Assembly: GCA_965260935.1 (NCBI GenBank)
Contig: OZ253374.1
Location: 3,286,001 to 3,350,000, forward strand
Reading direction: 5' to 3'
Length of the DNA: 64,000 nt
Source: JBBROS01 sp965260935
GTDB taxonomy: Bacteria > Pseudomonadota > Alphaproteobacteria > Acetobacterales > Acetobacteraceae
Numbering within the stretch: position 1 is the stretch's first letter; each line of letters begins with the position of its first letter. Made by a program: the position numbers and the translations under genes. Shown here piece by piece: positions 29,413 through 38,463 of this stretch. Under the pieces are notes generated by a model, which made no database searches, was not told where the DNA came from, and saw only the letters and a list, made by a program, of their open reading frames with translations.

Positions 29413-29868
29413 GAACAGAATCCCTTCCAAGTCTTTGCCCGGTTATCACCACCGTCAATAGCCCATGGCGTCAAGCCTGCGGGGATAAAGTCTCGGAGGG
29501 GTCACCGCGCTTTTCCCGCCCGCCGTTGGGATGCCGGATCGCGTTCACGCTCGGCGCGACCGCACCGCCGCTGACGGGCGGCCACGGGGGGATTGCTGAA
29601 AGCGCGGTGTCGCTCCGACACGTTCCTGCAACGCTGAAGCTCAGCCCCGACTTCACCTTCCTCAAGTCTCTTGGCGTGCTCGGCTCCACTCACGACCGCG
29701 GCTCCGACAGTGCGGAGACCCTTATCGTGGCCGGGCCAGTCGACCCGGCTAACTTTGAAAGCTGGTATTCCTGCTGCAACGGCCAGGCACGTCATACCCA
29801 GCCCACACGCGCCACCAACCCGGAACAGGGCGCGCCGTCTCAGTGCCCAACACATTCCCACCCCTGCC
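29413..29868. other. Gap without a recognisable gene
   Basis: No reading frame here looks like a protein. Overlapping frames of 70-130 codons exist on both strands but have shadow-like composition, no ribosome binding site and no domain. The part next to 29412 should hold the promoter of the MFS gene. The stretch may be a decayed gene or a dispersed intergenic sequence. Confidence 0.5.
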
Positions 29869-29894
29869 ACCCGGCGGGCACGCGCCCGCCGGGT
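29869..29894 (-). terminator. Strong hairpin downstream of fusA
   Basis: ACCCGGCGGGC (29869-29879) pairs over 11 bases with GCCCGCCGGGT (29884-29894) around a four-base loop, ten bases after the fusA stop. No T run follows. Confidence 0.55.
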
Positions 29895-29904
29895 CAGCCA
29901 ACGG

Positions 29905-31995
29905 TCAGGCGCTCTTGGTCATGATCTCGTCCGCGATCATCCTCGGCACAGGATCGTAATGGTGGAACTGCATGGTGAAGCTGGCCCGGCCCTTGGTCAT
30001 GCCTCGCAACTGGCTGATATAGCCGAACATCTCCTTCAGCGGCACATGCGCGCGGACGATCACCGTGCTGCCGCTGCTGTCCTGGCTTTGGATCACGCCC
30101 CGCCTGCGGTTCAGGTCGCCAACAACGTCGCCCACATGGTCCTGCGGCGTCGTCACCTCGACATCCATGATCGGCTCCAGGATAATCGGCGAAGCCTTCT
30201 TCATGCCGTCCCGGAAGCAGGCCTTCGCCGCGATCTCGAAGGCAAGCGCGGACGAGTCGACGTCGTGATACTTCCCGTCCACCAGCGTGTACTTGAAGTC
30301 CACCGTCGGGAACCCGGCCAGCACGCCCGTCTCCGCCTGGTTCCGGATACCCTTCTCGACCGCCGGGATATACTCCTTCGGCACCGACCCGCCGACCACC
30401 TTGTTCTCGAACACGACGCCGCCGTTCCGGTCCATCGGCTCGAACACGATCTTCACCTCGGCATACTGCCCGCTGCCGCCCGACTGTTTCTTATGGGTGT
30501 AGATCTCGGTATGCGGGCGGCTGATCGTCTCCCTATACGCCACCTGCGGCGCGCCGATGTTGGCGTCCACCCCATATTCCCGCCGCAGCCGGTCGACGAT
30601 GATCTCAAGGTGCAGCTCGCCCATCCCGGAAAGGATCGTTTGCCCGCTCTCCTGGTCCGTTTTCAGCCGCAGGCTCGGGTCCTCGCCCGCCAGCTTCTGC
30701 AAGCCGAGCGTCATCTTCTCCACGCCGTCCTTCGTCTTCGGCTCAACCGAGATGTCGATCACCGGCACCGGGAACGCCATCCGCTCCAACACCACCGGAT
30801 CCTGGCTGCTGGCCAGCGTGTCGCCGGTCTGGGTGTCCTTCAGGCCCACGAACGCCGCGATGTCCCCGGCATGGACCTCCTTGATCTCGTCACGCTTGTC
30901 CGCGTGCATCTGGAACATCCGCCCGATGCGCTCCTTGGTGCCCTTGGTCGTGTTCTGCACCGTGTCGCCGCTTTTCAGCGTGCCCGCATACACCCGCACG
31001 AACGTCAGCGTGCCATACTTGTCGTTGATGATCTTGAACGCCAGCCCGGCGAACGGCAGCTCCGGATCGGCCGGAATGACCCGGCGGTCCTCGTTGTCCT
31101 CCTCGCCCTCTTCCGCCGCGACCTTGATGCCCGCCACGTCGATCGGGCTCGGAAGATAGTCCAGCACCGCATCCAGCAAAGGCTGCACGCCCTTGTTCTT
31201 GAAGGCGGTTCCGCACAGCACCGGACGGAACGCTCCGCTGATGGCGCCGGCCTTGATGCACCGCTTCAACGTGGCAACATCGACGTCGCCCTTCTCGAAA
31301 TACTCCTCCATCGCCGCGTCGTCGACGGACAATGCCGTGTCCAGCAGCGTCTGCCGGGCCTCCTCCGCCTTTTCTTTCAGGTCGGCCGGGATCTCCTCGT
31401 CGTGGAACTTGGCGCCAAGCTCCCCGCCTTCCCAAACAATCGCCTTCATCTCGACCAGATCCACCACGCCCAGGAATTCGTCCTCGATCCCGATCGGCAG
31501 TTGCAGCGGCAGCGCCACGATGTCGAGCTTCTCCTTCAACGTGTCGAACGCGCGGTAGAAATCCGCCCCCGTCCGGTCCAGCTTGTTGATGAAGATGATG
31601 CGCGGGACATTGTACCGGTCCGCCAGCCGCCAATTCGTCTCGCTCTGCGGCTGCACCCCGGCCACGCCCTCGATGATGAACACCGCGCCGTCCAGCACGC
31701 GCAAGGATCGGTTCACCTCGATGTTGAAGTCGATATGCCCCGGCGTGTCGATGATGTTGATGCGGTGGTCCTTCCACTCGCACGTCACCGCGGCGGAGGT
31801 GATCGTGATCCCCCGCTCCCGCTCCTGGGCCATGTAGTCGGTCGTGGTGTTGCCGTCATGCACCTCGCCGATGCGGTGCGACACGCCCGTGTAATACAGG
31901 ATCCGCTCCGTCGTCGTGGTCTTGCCGGCGTCGATATGCGCGGTGATGCCGATGTTGCGGATTTTGGCAAGCGGGTTCAGGGCGGCGTCGGACAC
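29905..31995 (-). CDS. fusA: Elongation factor G, stand-alone copy
   Basis: This is a 696-residue ribosomal translocase GTPase. G1 is AHIDAGKT (19-26), G3 is DTPGH and G4 is NKLD. All five EF-G domains are present, including the domain IV loop HDVDSS. The start is taken as GTG 31995 because GGAG lies about eight bases upstream; a TTG at 32010 would overlap that site. The switch I region reads TTTDYMAQERERGITI, where canonical EF-G has ATMDWMEQEQERGITI, and GHIDFNIEV replaces GHVDFTIEV. It is not next to rpsL, rpsG or tuf, so it may be a second EF-G paralogue. Whether another copy exists cannot be seen here. Confidence 0.9.
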   Translation of the reverse strand: MSDAALNPLAKIRNIGITAHIDAGKTTTTERILYYTGVSHRIGEVHDGNTTTDYMAQERERGITITSAAVTCEWKDHRINIIDTPGHIDFNIEVNRSLRVLDGAVFIIEGVAGVQPQSETNWRLADRYNVPRIIFINKLDRTGADFYRAFDTLKEKLDIVALPLQLPIGIEDEFLGVVDLVEMKAIVWEGGELGAKFHDEEIPADLKEKAEEARQTLLDTALSVDDAAMEEYFEKGDVDVATLKRCIKAGAISGAFRPVLCGTAFKNKGVQPLLDAVLDYLPSPIDVAGIKVAAEEGEEDNEDRRVIPADPELPFAGLAFKIINDKYGTLTFVRVYAGTLKSGDTVQNTTKGTKERIGRMFQMHADKRDEIKEVHAGDIAAFVGLKDTQTGDTLASSQDPVVLERMAFPVPVIDISVEPKTKDGVEKMTLGLQKLAGEDPSLRLKTDQESGQTILSGMGELHLEIIVDRLRREYGVDANIGAPQVAYRETISRPHTEIYTHKKQSGGSGQYAEVKIVFEPMDRNGGVVFENKVVGGSVPKEYIPAVEKGIRNQAETGVLAGFPTVDFKYTLVDGKYHDVDSSALAFEIAAKACFRDGMKKASPIILEPIMDVEVTTPQDHVGDVVGDLNRRRGVIQSQDSSGSTVIVRAHVPLKEMFGYISQLRGMTKGRASFTMQFHHYDPVPRMIADEIMTKSA

Positions 31996-32163
31996 GGGAT
32001 GGTTCTCCAAACGGGGCCGGGCGCAGCGGAGTCGTCCGCGCGCCCGGCATGGCGATGCGCCCCTGAAACCGGGACGGTCGAGAATTCGAGCGGTATGTGT
32101 GGCAAAAGACCATGAAATGCAAGCGCGGCAAGTGTGTTATGGTCCCGCAAAAGGGAGACCCAA

Positions 32164-32673
32164 ATGCCGTTCAATCAACCGCAGCCAACCTGCGGCGCCG
32201 CGCACGCGAGGCGCATCAACCATTTTCTTGGCTCATGCCTCATCGCCGCCTTGCTTCTCTATGGCCCGTCGGCCCGCGCGCAGGACGGGGTCGTGACCAA
32301 GCAGGCCCATGGCGAGTTCCGCCAGGCGGTCCAGACCCTGGTGAAAGGCATCGAGGCCAAGAACCTCACCTTGTTCGCCACGATCAATCATTCTGCTGGT
32401 GCGGAAGACGCCGGTCTGAGCCTTCGCCCGACAACGCTGCTGGTCTTCGGCAGCCCCAAAGCCGGCACGCCGCTGATGCAGCAGAACCAGCTCCTCGGCC
32501 TCGAACTGCCGCTCAAACTCCTGATCTGGCAAAACGAAGCCGGCAAGGTCATGGTCTCCTACACCCAGCCTGCCTGGACAGCCCAACGCTTCGGCCTCGA
32601 CCCGGCCAAGCAGCCAATCCCGGCGATGGCCGCCACGCTCGCCAGCCTGGCCGAGGTCGCCGCGAAACAATAA
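32164..32673 (+). CDS. DUF302 domain protein, exported
   Basis: This 169-residue protein has a basic start and a hydrophobic segment ending ARAQ (about 22-39), a likely signal peptide. It is followed by the DUF302 domain: VKGIEAKNLTLFATINH, LRPTTLLVFGSPKAGTPLMQ, LELPLKLLIWQNEAGKV and VSYTQPAW. The function of DUF302 is unknown; the fold resembles small ligand-binding domains. GGGAG precedes the ATG. It is divergent from fusA with 168 bases between the two starts, which should contain both promoters. Confidence 0.85.
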   Translation: MPFNQPQPTCGAAHARRINHFLGSCLIAALLLYGPSARAQDGVVTKQAHGEFRQAVQTLVKGIEAKNLTLFATINHSAGAEDAGLSLRPTTLLVFGSPKAGTPLMQQNQLLGLELPLKLLIWQNEAGKVMVSYTQPAWTAQRFGLDPAKQPIPAMAATLASLAEVAAKQ

Positions 32674-32811
32674 AAAGAAGGCACGCCGCTTTGCATGGCG
32701 CGCGTTCGCGCGCTGGGCAACGATCAACCAAGGCGCATCAACCACGCCATTGCAACATGTTCGCGACGGCACAAAGCCACGACTGAAACGCTACATTACG
32801 GGAGGTTCACC

Positions 32812-34605
32812 ATGAGTTCTCTTGCCCTATTTATTCTGGCATTGCTGCCAGTCGCCATCGTCTTCCTCTTGCTCGTCGTTCTGCAACGGTCGGCCAAACT
32901 GTCGATGCTGGTCGCCTACGTCGCCACCGCCATCATCGCCCTCACGGTGTGGGGCCAGTCCCTCGCCACCGTCGCCGGCGCGACCGCGAATGGCCTTGTC
33001 ACCGCCATCACCCTCCTCTTCATCATCTTCGGCGCCATCCTGGTCCTCCAGACCGTGCAGGAAAGCGGCGCCATCCGCGCCATCCGCCGCGGCTTCACCG
33101 ACCTCTCGCCCGACCGCCGCGTCCAGGCCATCATCATCGCCTGGCTGTTCGGCTCCATGATCGAGGGCGCATCCGGCTTCGGCACCCCGGCCGCCGTCGC
33201 CGCCCCGCTGCTCGTCGCCATCGGCTTCCCCGCCATGGCCGCCGTCCTCGTCACCCTGATCATCCAATCCACCCCCGTCTCCTTCGGCGCCGTCGGCACG
33301 CCGATGCTCGTCGGCGTCAACACCGGCCTCGGCGGCAACCAGGGCGTGCTCGACGCCATCGCGCCGGTGTCCCTGCTCGACTACATCTACGGCGTCGCCG
33401 CAAACGTCGCCATGGTGCACGCGCTCGTCGGCTTCGTCATCCCGCTCATCATGGTCGGCATGATGACCCGCTTCTTCGGCGTCAACCGCTCCTTCGCCGA
33501 GGGCTTCCGCGTTTGGAGGTTCGCGCTCTTCGCCGGCATCGCCTTTACCGTTCCCTACTATCTCGTCGCCTGGATTCTTGGCCCCGAGTTCCCGTCCCTT
33601 GTCGGCGGCATGATCGGCCTGTTGATCGTCGTTCCCGCCGCGCGCCGCGGCCTCTTTCTCCCTGCCGACCGCTTCGAATTCCCGCCCCGCGCCGCGGCCA
33701 ATGCCCACTGGTTCGGCAGCCTTAATGCCGCCGACGCCGAAAACAGCATCGCCGGCCAAGAGACCGGCGGCCAAATATCCCTGATCCGCGCCTGGTCCCC
33801 TTACGTGATCATCGCCATCCTGCTGGTTCTGACCCGAATCATTGGCCCGCTCAAAGCCGCCCTGCTCTCGCCGCAGGCAACGCTGGCCTACAACGACGTC
33901 TTCGGCTCCGGCATCGGGGTCAAGGCCCAGTTCCTCTACTCCCCGGGCTTCATCCTGATCCTCGCCTCCCTTCTCTCCGTCCTGATCTTCAAGATGAGCG
34001 GACGCGCCTATGCCCGCGCTTGGCAGGGATCCGCCCGCACCATGGTCGCCGCCGCCCCCGCCTTGCTCCTGGCCGTGCCGATGGTCCAGGTCTTCCTCAA
34101 CACCGGGCGCGGCCCGCTCGATTCCATGCCGCTCGTCCTGGCCGAAGGCGTTTCCAGCGTTGCCGGCGCCGCTTGGCCGTTGTTCGCTCCCATCATCGGC
34201 GCGATGGGCGCATTCATCGCCGGTTCGAACACGGTGTCGAACATGATGTTCTCGCTGTTCCAGTTCTCCGCTGCCCAGCAGATCGGCCTTGGCGCCGCCG
34301 GAGCCATGATCGTTGTCACCCTTCAAGCCGTTGGCGGCGCTGCCGGCAACATGATCTGCGTCCACAACGTGGTCGCCGCTTCCGCCGTCGTCGGCCTCAC
34401 CGACCGCGAAGGCGAGGTGATCCGCATGACCCTGATCCCGATGTGTTATTACGTCGTCCAGGCCGGCCTGATCGGCATGGGCATCATCTACAGCGGCGTC
34501 TGGCTCATCGCCGCGGGCGCTTGGCTCGCCATCGTCCTTGGCATCATGGCAATCAACAAGGGTCGCCGCCCCCTTGCGGTCCCGCAAGCCGCCCCGGCGG
34601 AATAA
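32812..34605 (+). CDS. lctP: L-lactate permease family transporter
   Basis: This 597-residue inner-membrane protein has about 13 hydrophobic helices. Its signatures LFGSMIEGASGFGTPAAVAAPLL, SFGAVGTPM and the C-terminal GAFIAGSNTVSNMMFSLFQ are diagnostic of the LctP/GlcA family of lactate/glycolate:H+ symporters. The ATG is preceded by GGGAGG at ideal spacing. A lactate dehydrogenase is not adjacent, so lactate versus glycolate is not settled. An 11-pair hairpin lies just downstream. Confidence 0.9.
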   Translation: MSSLALFILALLPVAIVFLLLVVLQRSAKLSMLVAYVATAIIALTVWGQSLATVAGATANGLVTAITLLFIIFGAILVLQTVQESGAIRAIRRGFTDLSPDRRVQAIIIAWLFGSMIEGASGFGTPAAVAAPLLVAIGFPAMAAVLVTLIIQSTPVSFGAVGTPMLVGVNTGLGGNQGVLDAIAPVSLLDYIYGVAANVAMVHALVGFVIPLIMVGMMTRFFGVNRSFAEGFRVWRFALFAGIAFTVPYYLVAWILGPEFPSLVGGMIGLLIVVPAARRGLFLPADRFEFPPRAAANAHWFGSLNAADAENSIAGQETGGQISLIRAWSPYVIIAILLVLTRIIGPLKAALLSPQATLAYNDVFGSGIGVKAQFLYSPGFILILASLLSVLIFKMSGRAYARAWQGSARTMVAAAPALLLAVPMVQVFLNTGRGPLDSMPLVLAEGVSSVAGAAWPLFAPIIGAMGAFIAGSNTVSNMMFSLFQFSAAQQIGLGAAGAMIVVTLQAVGGAAGNMICVHNVVAASAVVGLTDREGEVIRMTLIPMCYYVVQAGLIGMGIIYSGVWLIAAGAWLAIVLGIMAINKGRRPLAVPQAAPAE

Positions 34606-34628
34606 CGCCGGCGCTCAGTTGGCCGCGC

Positions 34629-34658
34629 GCGCTGCCGGGTCGAACAGCCCGGCAGCGC
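34629..34658. terminator. Bidirectional hairpin between lctP and ftsY
   Basis: GCGCTGCCGGG (34629-34639) pairs perfectly with CCCGGCAGCGC (34648-34658) around an eight-base loop, between convergent genes. No T run follows on either side. Confidence 0.55.
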
Positions 34659-34697
34659 CCTCCTGCCCACCATCCCGGCCGCCTCCGCCTCTCCGCT

Positions 34698-35618
34698 CTA
34701 ACCAGCCCCCACGAGCCCCCGCGCGAAATCCATCGCCGCGAACGGCCGCAGATCGTCCGCCCGCTCGCCCACGCCCACCGCATGGACCGGCAATCCGAAC
34801 CCGTCCGCCAAAGCCACCACGACGCCCCCCCGTGCGCTCCCGTCCAGCTTCGTCACCACCAGCCCCGTCACCGCGACCAACTCCTTAAATACCCGGACCT
34901 GCTCGATCGCGTTCTGCCCGGTCGTCGCGTCCACCACCAGCAGCACGGAATGCGGCGCAGCCTGGTCCTGCTTCTTCAGCACGCGGATCAGCTTCGACAG
35001 CTCCTCCATCAGCGCGCCCTTGTTATGCAGCCGCCCCGCGGTATCGATCAGCAGCACGTCCGCGCCCTCCGCCTTCGCCCGGGACAGCGCGTTAAACGCG
35101 AGCCCGGCGGAATCCGCGTTCGCCGCCCCGCTCACCACCGGCGCCCCGGTCCGCTCCCCCCAAACCTGCAACTGCTCCACCGCCGCCGCCCGGAACGTAT
35201 CCCCCGCCACCAGCATCGGCCGCAGCCCGTCCTGCGCGTAGGCCCGCGCCAGCTTCCCGATCGTCGTCGTCTTCCCCGTCCCGTTCACCCCCACCACCAG
35301 CACCACGTGCGGCTTCAACGCCCGGTCAATCGCCAAAGGCTGCGCCGCCGGCTCCAGGATCGCCGCGATCTCGCCTGCCAGCGCCTGCCTCACCTCGGCA
35401 TCCGTCACCTCCGCCCCGAACCGGCTGCGGCGGAAATTATCGATGATGTGCTGCGCCACCGCAGGCCCCATGTCGGCCCCGATCAGCAGCTCCTCCAACT
35501 CCTCCAAAGCCGCGTCATCCAGCTTGCGCTTGACGAACGTGGCCGAAATTCCCGTCGTCAGCTTCTGCGTGGACCGGCTCAGCCCTTCCTTCAGCCGCGA
35601 GAAGAACCCGAGCGCCAT
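34698..35618 (-). CDS. ftsY: Signal recognition particle receptor FtsY
   Basis: This 306-residue SRP receptor GTPase guides ribosome-nascent chain complexes to the Sec translocon. It has an N domain (about 10-90) and a G domain with GVNGTGKTTT (110-119), the DTAGRLHNK switch and TKLDGSARGG (G4). The long acidic A domain of E. coli FtsY is absent; a short amphipathic start (MALGFFSRLKEGL) can contact the membrane. It is last in the dapF-mtaB-ftsY operon, and its ATG overlaps the mtaB stop by one base pair step (ATGA). Confidence 0.95.
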   Translation of the reverse strand: MALGFFSRLKEGLSRSTQKLTTGISATFVKRKLDDAALEELEELLIGADMGPAVAQHIIDNFRRSRFGAEVTDAEVRQALAGEIAAILEPAAQPLAIDRALKPHVVLVVGVNGTGKTTTIGKLARAYAQDGLRPMLVAGDTFRAAAVEQLQVWGERTGAPVVSGAANADSAGLAFNALSRAKAEGADVLLIDTAGRLHNKGALMEELSKLIRVLKKQDQAAPHSVLLVVDATTGQNAIEQVRVFKELVAVTGLVVTKLDGSARGGVVVALADGFGLPVHAVGVGERADDLRPFAAMDFARGLVGAG

Positions 35619-36838
35619 CAGCCGACCTCCACCCCGGCCGCGTCCGCCGCCAGCACCCGCCCGCGAACGACCATCCCCGGCTCGGCGGCCAGGCGCAGCC
35701 GGACCGGCGCGAACTCCGGCGTGTGCCCCCGCCCGCCGCGCTCAGCGACCACCACCCGCTCCTGGCCCCGCATCGCCGCATGGAACGCCGCCGCGTGCCG
35801 CGCCCCCGCCGCCCGCAGCAGCGAAGCCCGCTCCCGCCGCACCCCCATCGGCATCTGCGGCATCCGCGCCGCCGGCGTCCCCGGCCGCGCGCTATACGGG
35901 AACACGTGCAGGTAAGGCGCCCGGGCCTCCTCCACGAACGCCAAGGTCTCCTCGAACTGCGCCTCCGTTTCGGTCGGGAACCCGGCGATCAAATCCGCCC
36001 CGATCCCTGCCCCGGCCCTGGCCTGCCGCGCCCGCTCCACCACCGCCAGCGCCCCCTCCCGCGAGTGCCGCCGCCGCATCCGCTTCAGCACCATGTCGGA
36101 CGCCGCCTGCATCGACAGGTGCAGATGCGGCATCACCCGCTCCTCCCCCGCGAACACGTCCCAGAACGCCTCATCCAGCGCCGCCGGATCAAGCGAGCTG
36201 AACCGCAGCCGTTCCAGCTCCGGCGCCCCGGCCAAAATACCCCGCACCAAACCCCCCAATCCCGGCCGCCCCGGCAAGTCCATGCCCCAGCTCGCCACGT
36301 CCACCCCGGTCAGCACCACCTCCGCATAACCGGCCTCCGACAACCGCCGGACCTGAGCGACCACGGACTCCAACGGCACCGACCGGTTCCGCCCCCGCCC
36401 CTGCGGGATGATGCAGAAGGTGCAGGCATGGTCGCACCCTTGCTGCACATCAAGGAACGCTCGCGCCCGCCCCTCGATCCCCGCCGTCGCCGCCGGCTGG
36501 TGCCCCCTTGCCCCGGCGATGTCCCCCACCGCCGACCCGGCTCCCTCCCGCCAATGCTCCGCCAGCAGCTTCTCCCGGTTCCCCAGCACCCGCGCCACGC
36601 CGGGCAACGCCGCCCAACGCGTCGGATCGATCTGCGCCGCGCACCCCGTCACCACGATTCGCGTTCCCGGCCGCTCCCGCCGCACCCGCGCGATCGCGTG
36701 CCGGGCTTCCCGCTCCGCCGCCGCCGTCACCGCGCAGGTGTTCACCACGACCGTATCCTCGGCCCCCGCCGCCAGCCTGGCGATTTCCGCGCCCTCCACC
36801 GTGTTCAGCCGGCACCCGAACGTCATCACCTCCGCCAT
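35618..36838 (-). CDS. mtaB: tRNA A37 methylthiotransferase MtaB
   Basis: This 406-residue radical SAM enzyme adds a methylthio group to N6-threonylcarbamoyladenosine at position 37 of tRNAs decoding ANN codons. The UPF0004 domain has Cys9, Cys35 and Cys66 for the second iron-sulfur cluster. The radical SAM motif is CDHACTFC (135-142). A C-terminal TRAM-like region follows. The MtaB group is preferred over MiaB because of the CRLN start and the short N domain. The ATG overlaps the dapF stop (ATGA). Confidence 0.92.
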   Translation of the reverse strand: MAEVMTFGCRLNTVEGAEIARLAAGAEDTVVVNTCAVTAAAEREARHAIARVRRERPGTRIVVTGCAAQIDPTRWAALPGVARVLGNREKLLAEHWREGAGSAVGDIAGARGHQPAATAGIEGRARAFLDVQQGCDHACTFCIIPQGRGRNRSVPLESVVAQVRRLSEAGYAEVVLTGVDVASWGMDLPGRPGLGGLVRGILAGAPELERLRFSSLDPAALDEAFWDVFAGEERVMPHLHLSMQAASDMVLKRMRRRHSREGALAVVERARQARAGAGIGADLIAGFPTETEAQFEETLAFVEEARAPYLHVFPYSARPGTPAARMPQMPMGVRRERASLLRAAGARHAAAFHAAMRGQERVVVAERGGRGHTPEFAPVRLRLAAEPGMVVRGRVLAADAAGVEVG

Positions 36839-37641
36839 CAGACCTCCACGACCCCCCGGAAACTCGTCGCCGCCGGGCCTGCCATCAACACCCGCCCGTT
36901 CTCGCGATACTCGATCTCCAACGCCCCCCCGTCCATCTCCACCGTCACGCGCCGCCCGGTTACTCCCCGCCGCCACCCCGCGACGGCCGCGGCACATGCC
37001 CCGGACCCGCAAGCCAGCGTCAAGCCCACGCCCCGCTCCCAAACCCGCAATCGCATCCGCCCAGGCCCCAGCACCTGCGCGAACCCGATGTTCGCCCCCT
37101 CGGGAAAAAGCGCGTCCCGCTCCAACGGAGGCCCGTCCCGCCCGGCCAAGTCCACATCGTCCACGAACAGCGTCGCGTGGGGATTGCCCACGCTGCACCC
37201 CACCGGATCGCCCGGCAGCGGCAGGTGCAGCGTATCCGCCTCCCGCGACAACGGCACCTCCCGCCATCCCGTCCGCGCCATCCCCATGTCAACTCGGAAG
37301 CGCCCGTCCGCCAGCCGCTCCGCCGGCAAGTCCCCGGCCACGGTGCGGATAACCTGGTAGGGATGCCCCGTCTGCTCGAACAGCAGCTCCGCCACGCACC
37401 GCGTCGCGTTCCCGCACGCCCCGGCCTCTCCCCCGTCGGCGTTGCGGATGCGCATGAACACGTCCGCGTCCGTGCCGGATGGCGGCGGATGCAGGGTGAT
37501 GAACTGGTCGCACCCGATCCCCAGCCGCCGGTCAGACAACCGCCGCACCTGCTCGCCCGAAAGCTCAAGCGCCCGCGCCCGCTCGTCGACCACGACGAAA
37601 TCGTTGCCTGCCCCGTGCATCTTGGTAAACGAGATCGCCAT
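36838..37641 (-). CDS. dapF: Diaminopimelate epimerase
   Basis: This 267-residue enzyme interconverts LL- and meso-diaminopimelate for lysine and peptidoglycan. The two catalytic cysteines are seen in GEAGACGNATRC (Cys76) and LACGSGACAAAV (about 212). KMHGAGNDFVV marks the start. The ATG 37641 puts that motif at residue 7, as usual; a start 12 codons upstream is possible but has no family support. It is first in the dapF-mtaB-ftsY operon. Confidence 0.95.
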   Translation of the reverse strand: MAISFTKMHGAGNDFVVVDERARALELSGEQVRRLSDRRLGIGCDQFITLHPPPSGTDADVFMRIRNADGGEAGACGNATRCVAELLFEQTGHPYQVIRTVAGDLPAERLADGRFRVDMGMARTGWREVPLSREADTLHLPLPGDPVGCSVGNPHATLFVDDVDLAGRDGPPLERDALFPEGANIGFAQVLGPGRMRLRVWERGVGLTLACGSGACAAAVAGWRRGVTGRRVTVEMDGGALEIEYRENGRVLMAGPAATSFRGVVEV

Positions 37642-37688
37642 CGCCGCAGCATATAGGCCCGCGCCGAGGGCGGGCATAGGTTCGGAGA

Positions 37689-38042
37689 TTATTCCGGCGC
37701 TGCTCCGGCCAGAAGCCTCGTCAGCGTCTCGACCAGCCCCGGAACGTCCTTGCGCGTCACCTGCCAGATCAGGTCGTCCCGGACCGTTTCGTCGCGATGA
37801 ATGAGAAACGCCCTCAATTCGACAATTCCGCGAATCCCAGGCGCCTGCTTGGCCAGCGACGGAAACTCCCTCGCAAGATCATCCAACGCCTGGCCCATGA
37901 CCTCGATCTGCCGCTCAACAGCCGACCGAACCATCTTGGCCTGCATCTCGTCATGCACGGCCTGCCCCGTCGTGAACTGAACGATCAGCTCGCCCGCCGT
38001 CTTGGCGTCCCATAGCAGCCGCGCAGCAAGCCCCTCGATCAA
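37689..38042 (-). CDS. HepT-like (DUF86) protein, solitary
   Basis: This helical protein of about 117 residues resembles HepT toxin-family proteins (DUF86). It shows the helix MVRSAVERQIEVMGQALDDL and then RAFLIHRD followed by DDLIWQVTRKDVPGL, where HepT has the Rx4-6HxY RNase motif and a VW...LP segment. The Arg and His are kept but the Tyr is Asp, so activity is doubtful. The TTG at 38042 is preferred since AAGGG lies eight bases before it; an ATG at 38114 gives an implausible basic extension. No MntA-type nucleotidyltransferase antitoxin is next to it. It sits between dapF and rpmI. Confidence 0.6.
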   Translation of the reverse strand: MIEGLAARLLWDAKTAGELIVQFTTGQAVHDEMQAKMVRSAVERQIEVMGQALDDLAREFPSLAKQAPGIRGIVELRAFLIHRDETVRDDLIWQVTRKDVPGLVETLTRLLAGAAPE

Positions 38043-38247
38043 AGTCCCTACCCTTCCCTTTGCCGTTGACCGTAGCGCCGGGCCGGATGATTTCCCAGCG
38101 GAACGGCAAGCCAATCTTGCCCCCTGCCGCTTTCCACGCTACATCCCCGCCGTCTGCGCGCCAGGGCCTGATCAAGGGCATGCCCGGCCGCGACCCCTGC
38201 CCATCCGGCCGCCCCGGCCAAGGCAGGCCCACACACAGGAGAGCCAA

Positions 38248-38451
38248 ATGCCCAAGCTCAAGACCAAGAGTTCCGTCAAGAAACGCTTCAAGATCACCGC
38301 CACCGGCAAGGTCCTCGCCGGCCCTGGCAAGAAGCGCCACAACCTTATGGCCCGCACCCAGAAAGCCAAGCGCCAGAACCGCGGCTCACAGGTCCTGACC
38401 CATGCCGACGGCCTGACCGTTAAGCAATGGGCACCCTACGGCATCGCATAA
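38248..38451 (+). CDS. rpmI: 50S ribosomal protein L35
   Basis: This 67-residue basic protein begins MPKLKTKSSVKKRFKITATG, as L35 does throughout bacteria. AGGAGA lies seven bases before the ATG. rplT follows after 12 bases. infC, often just upstream, is not here. Confidence 0.96.
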   Translation: MPKLKTKSSVKKRFKITATGKVLAGPGKKRHNLMARTQKAKRQNRGSQVLTHADGLTVKQWAPYGIA

Positions 38452-38463
38452 GGAGGCGCACGA

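Noticed and set aside
29471..29870. Possible small secreted protein on the minus strand in the 492-base gap
   Set aside because: No ribosome binding site, no family, and competing frames of equal quality on the other strand.
29671..32115. An 814-codon plus-strand frame antisense to fusA
   Set aside because: It covers an unmistakable EF-G gene on the other strand and has shadow composition.
32691..32716. GCGCGCG palindrome after the DUF302 gene as a terminator
   Set aside because: The loop is only two bases and no T run follows; it is a plausible chance palindrome in this GC-rich sequence.
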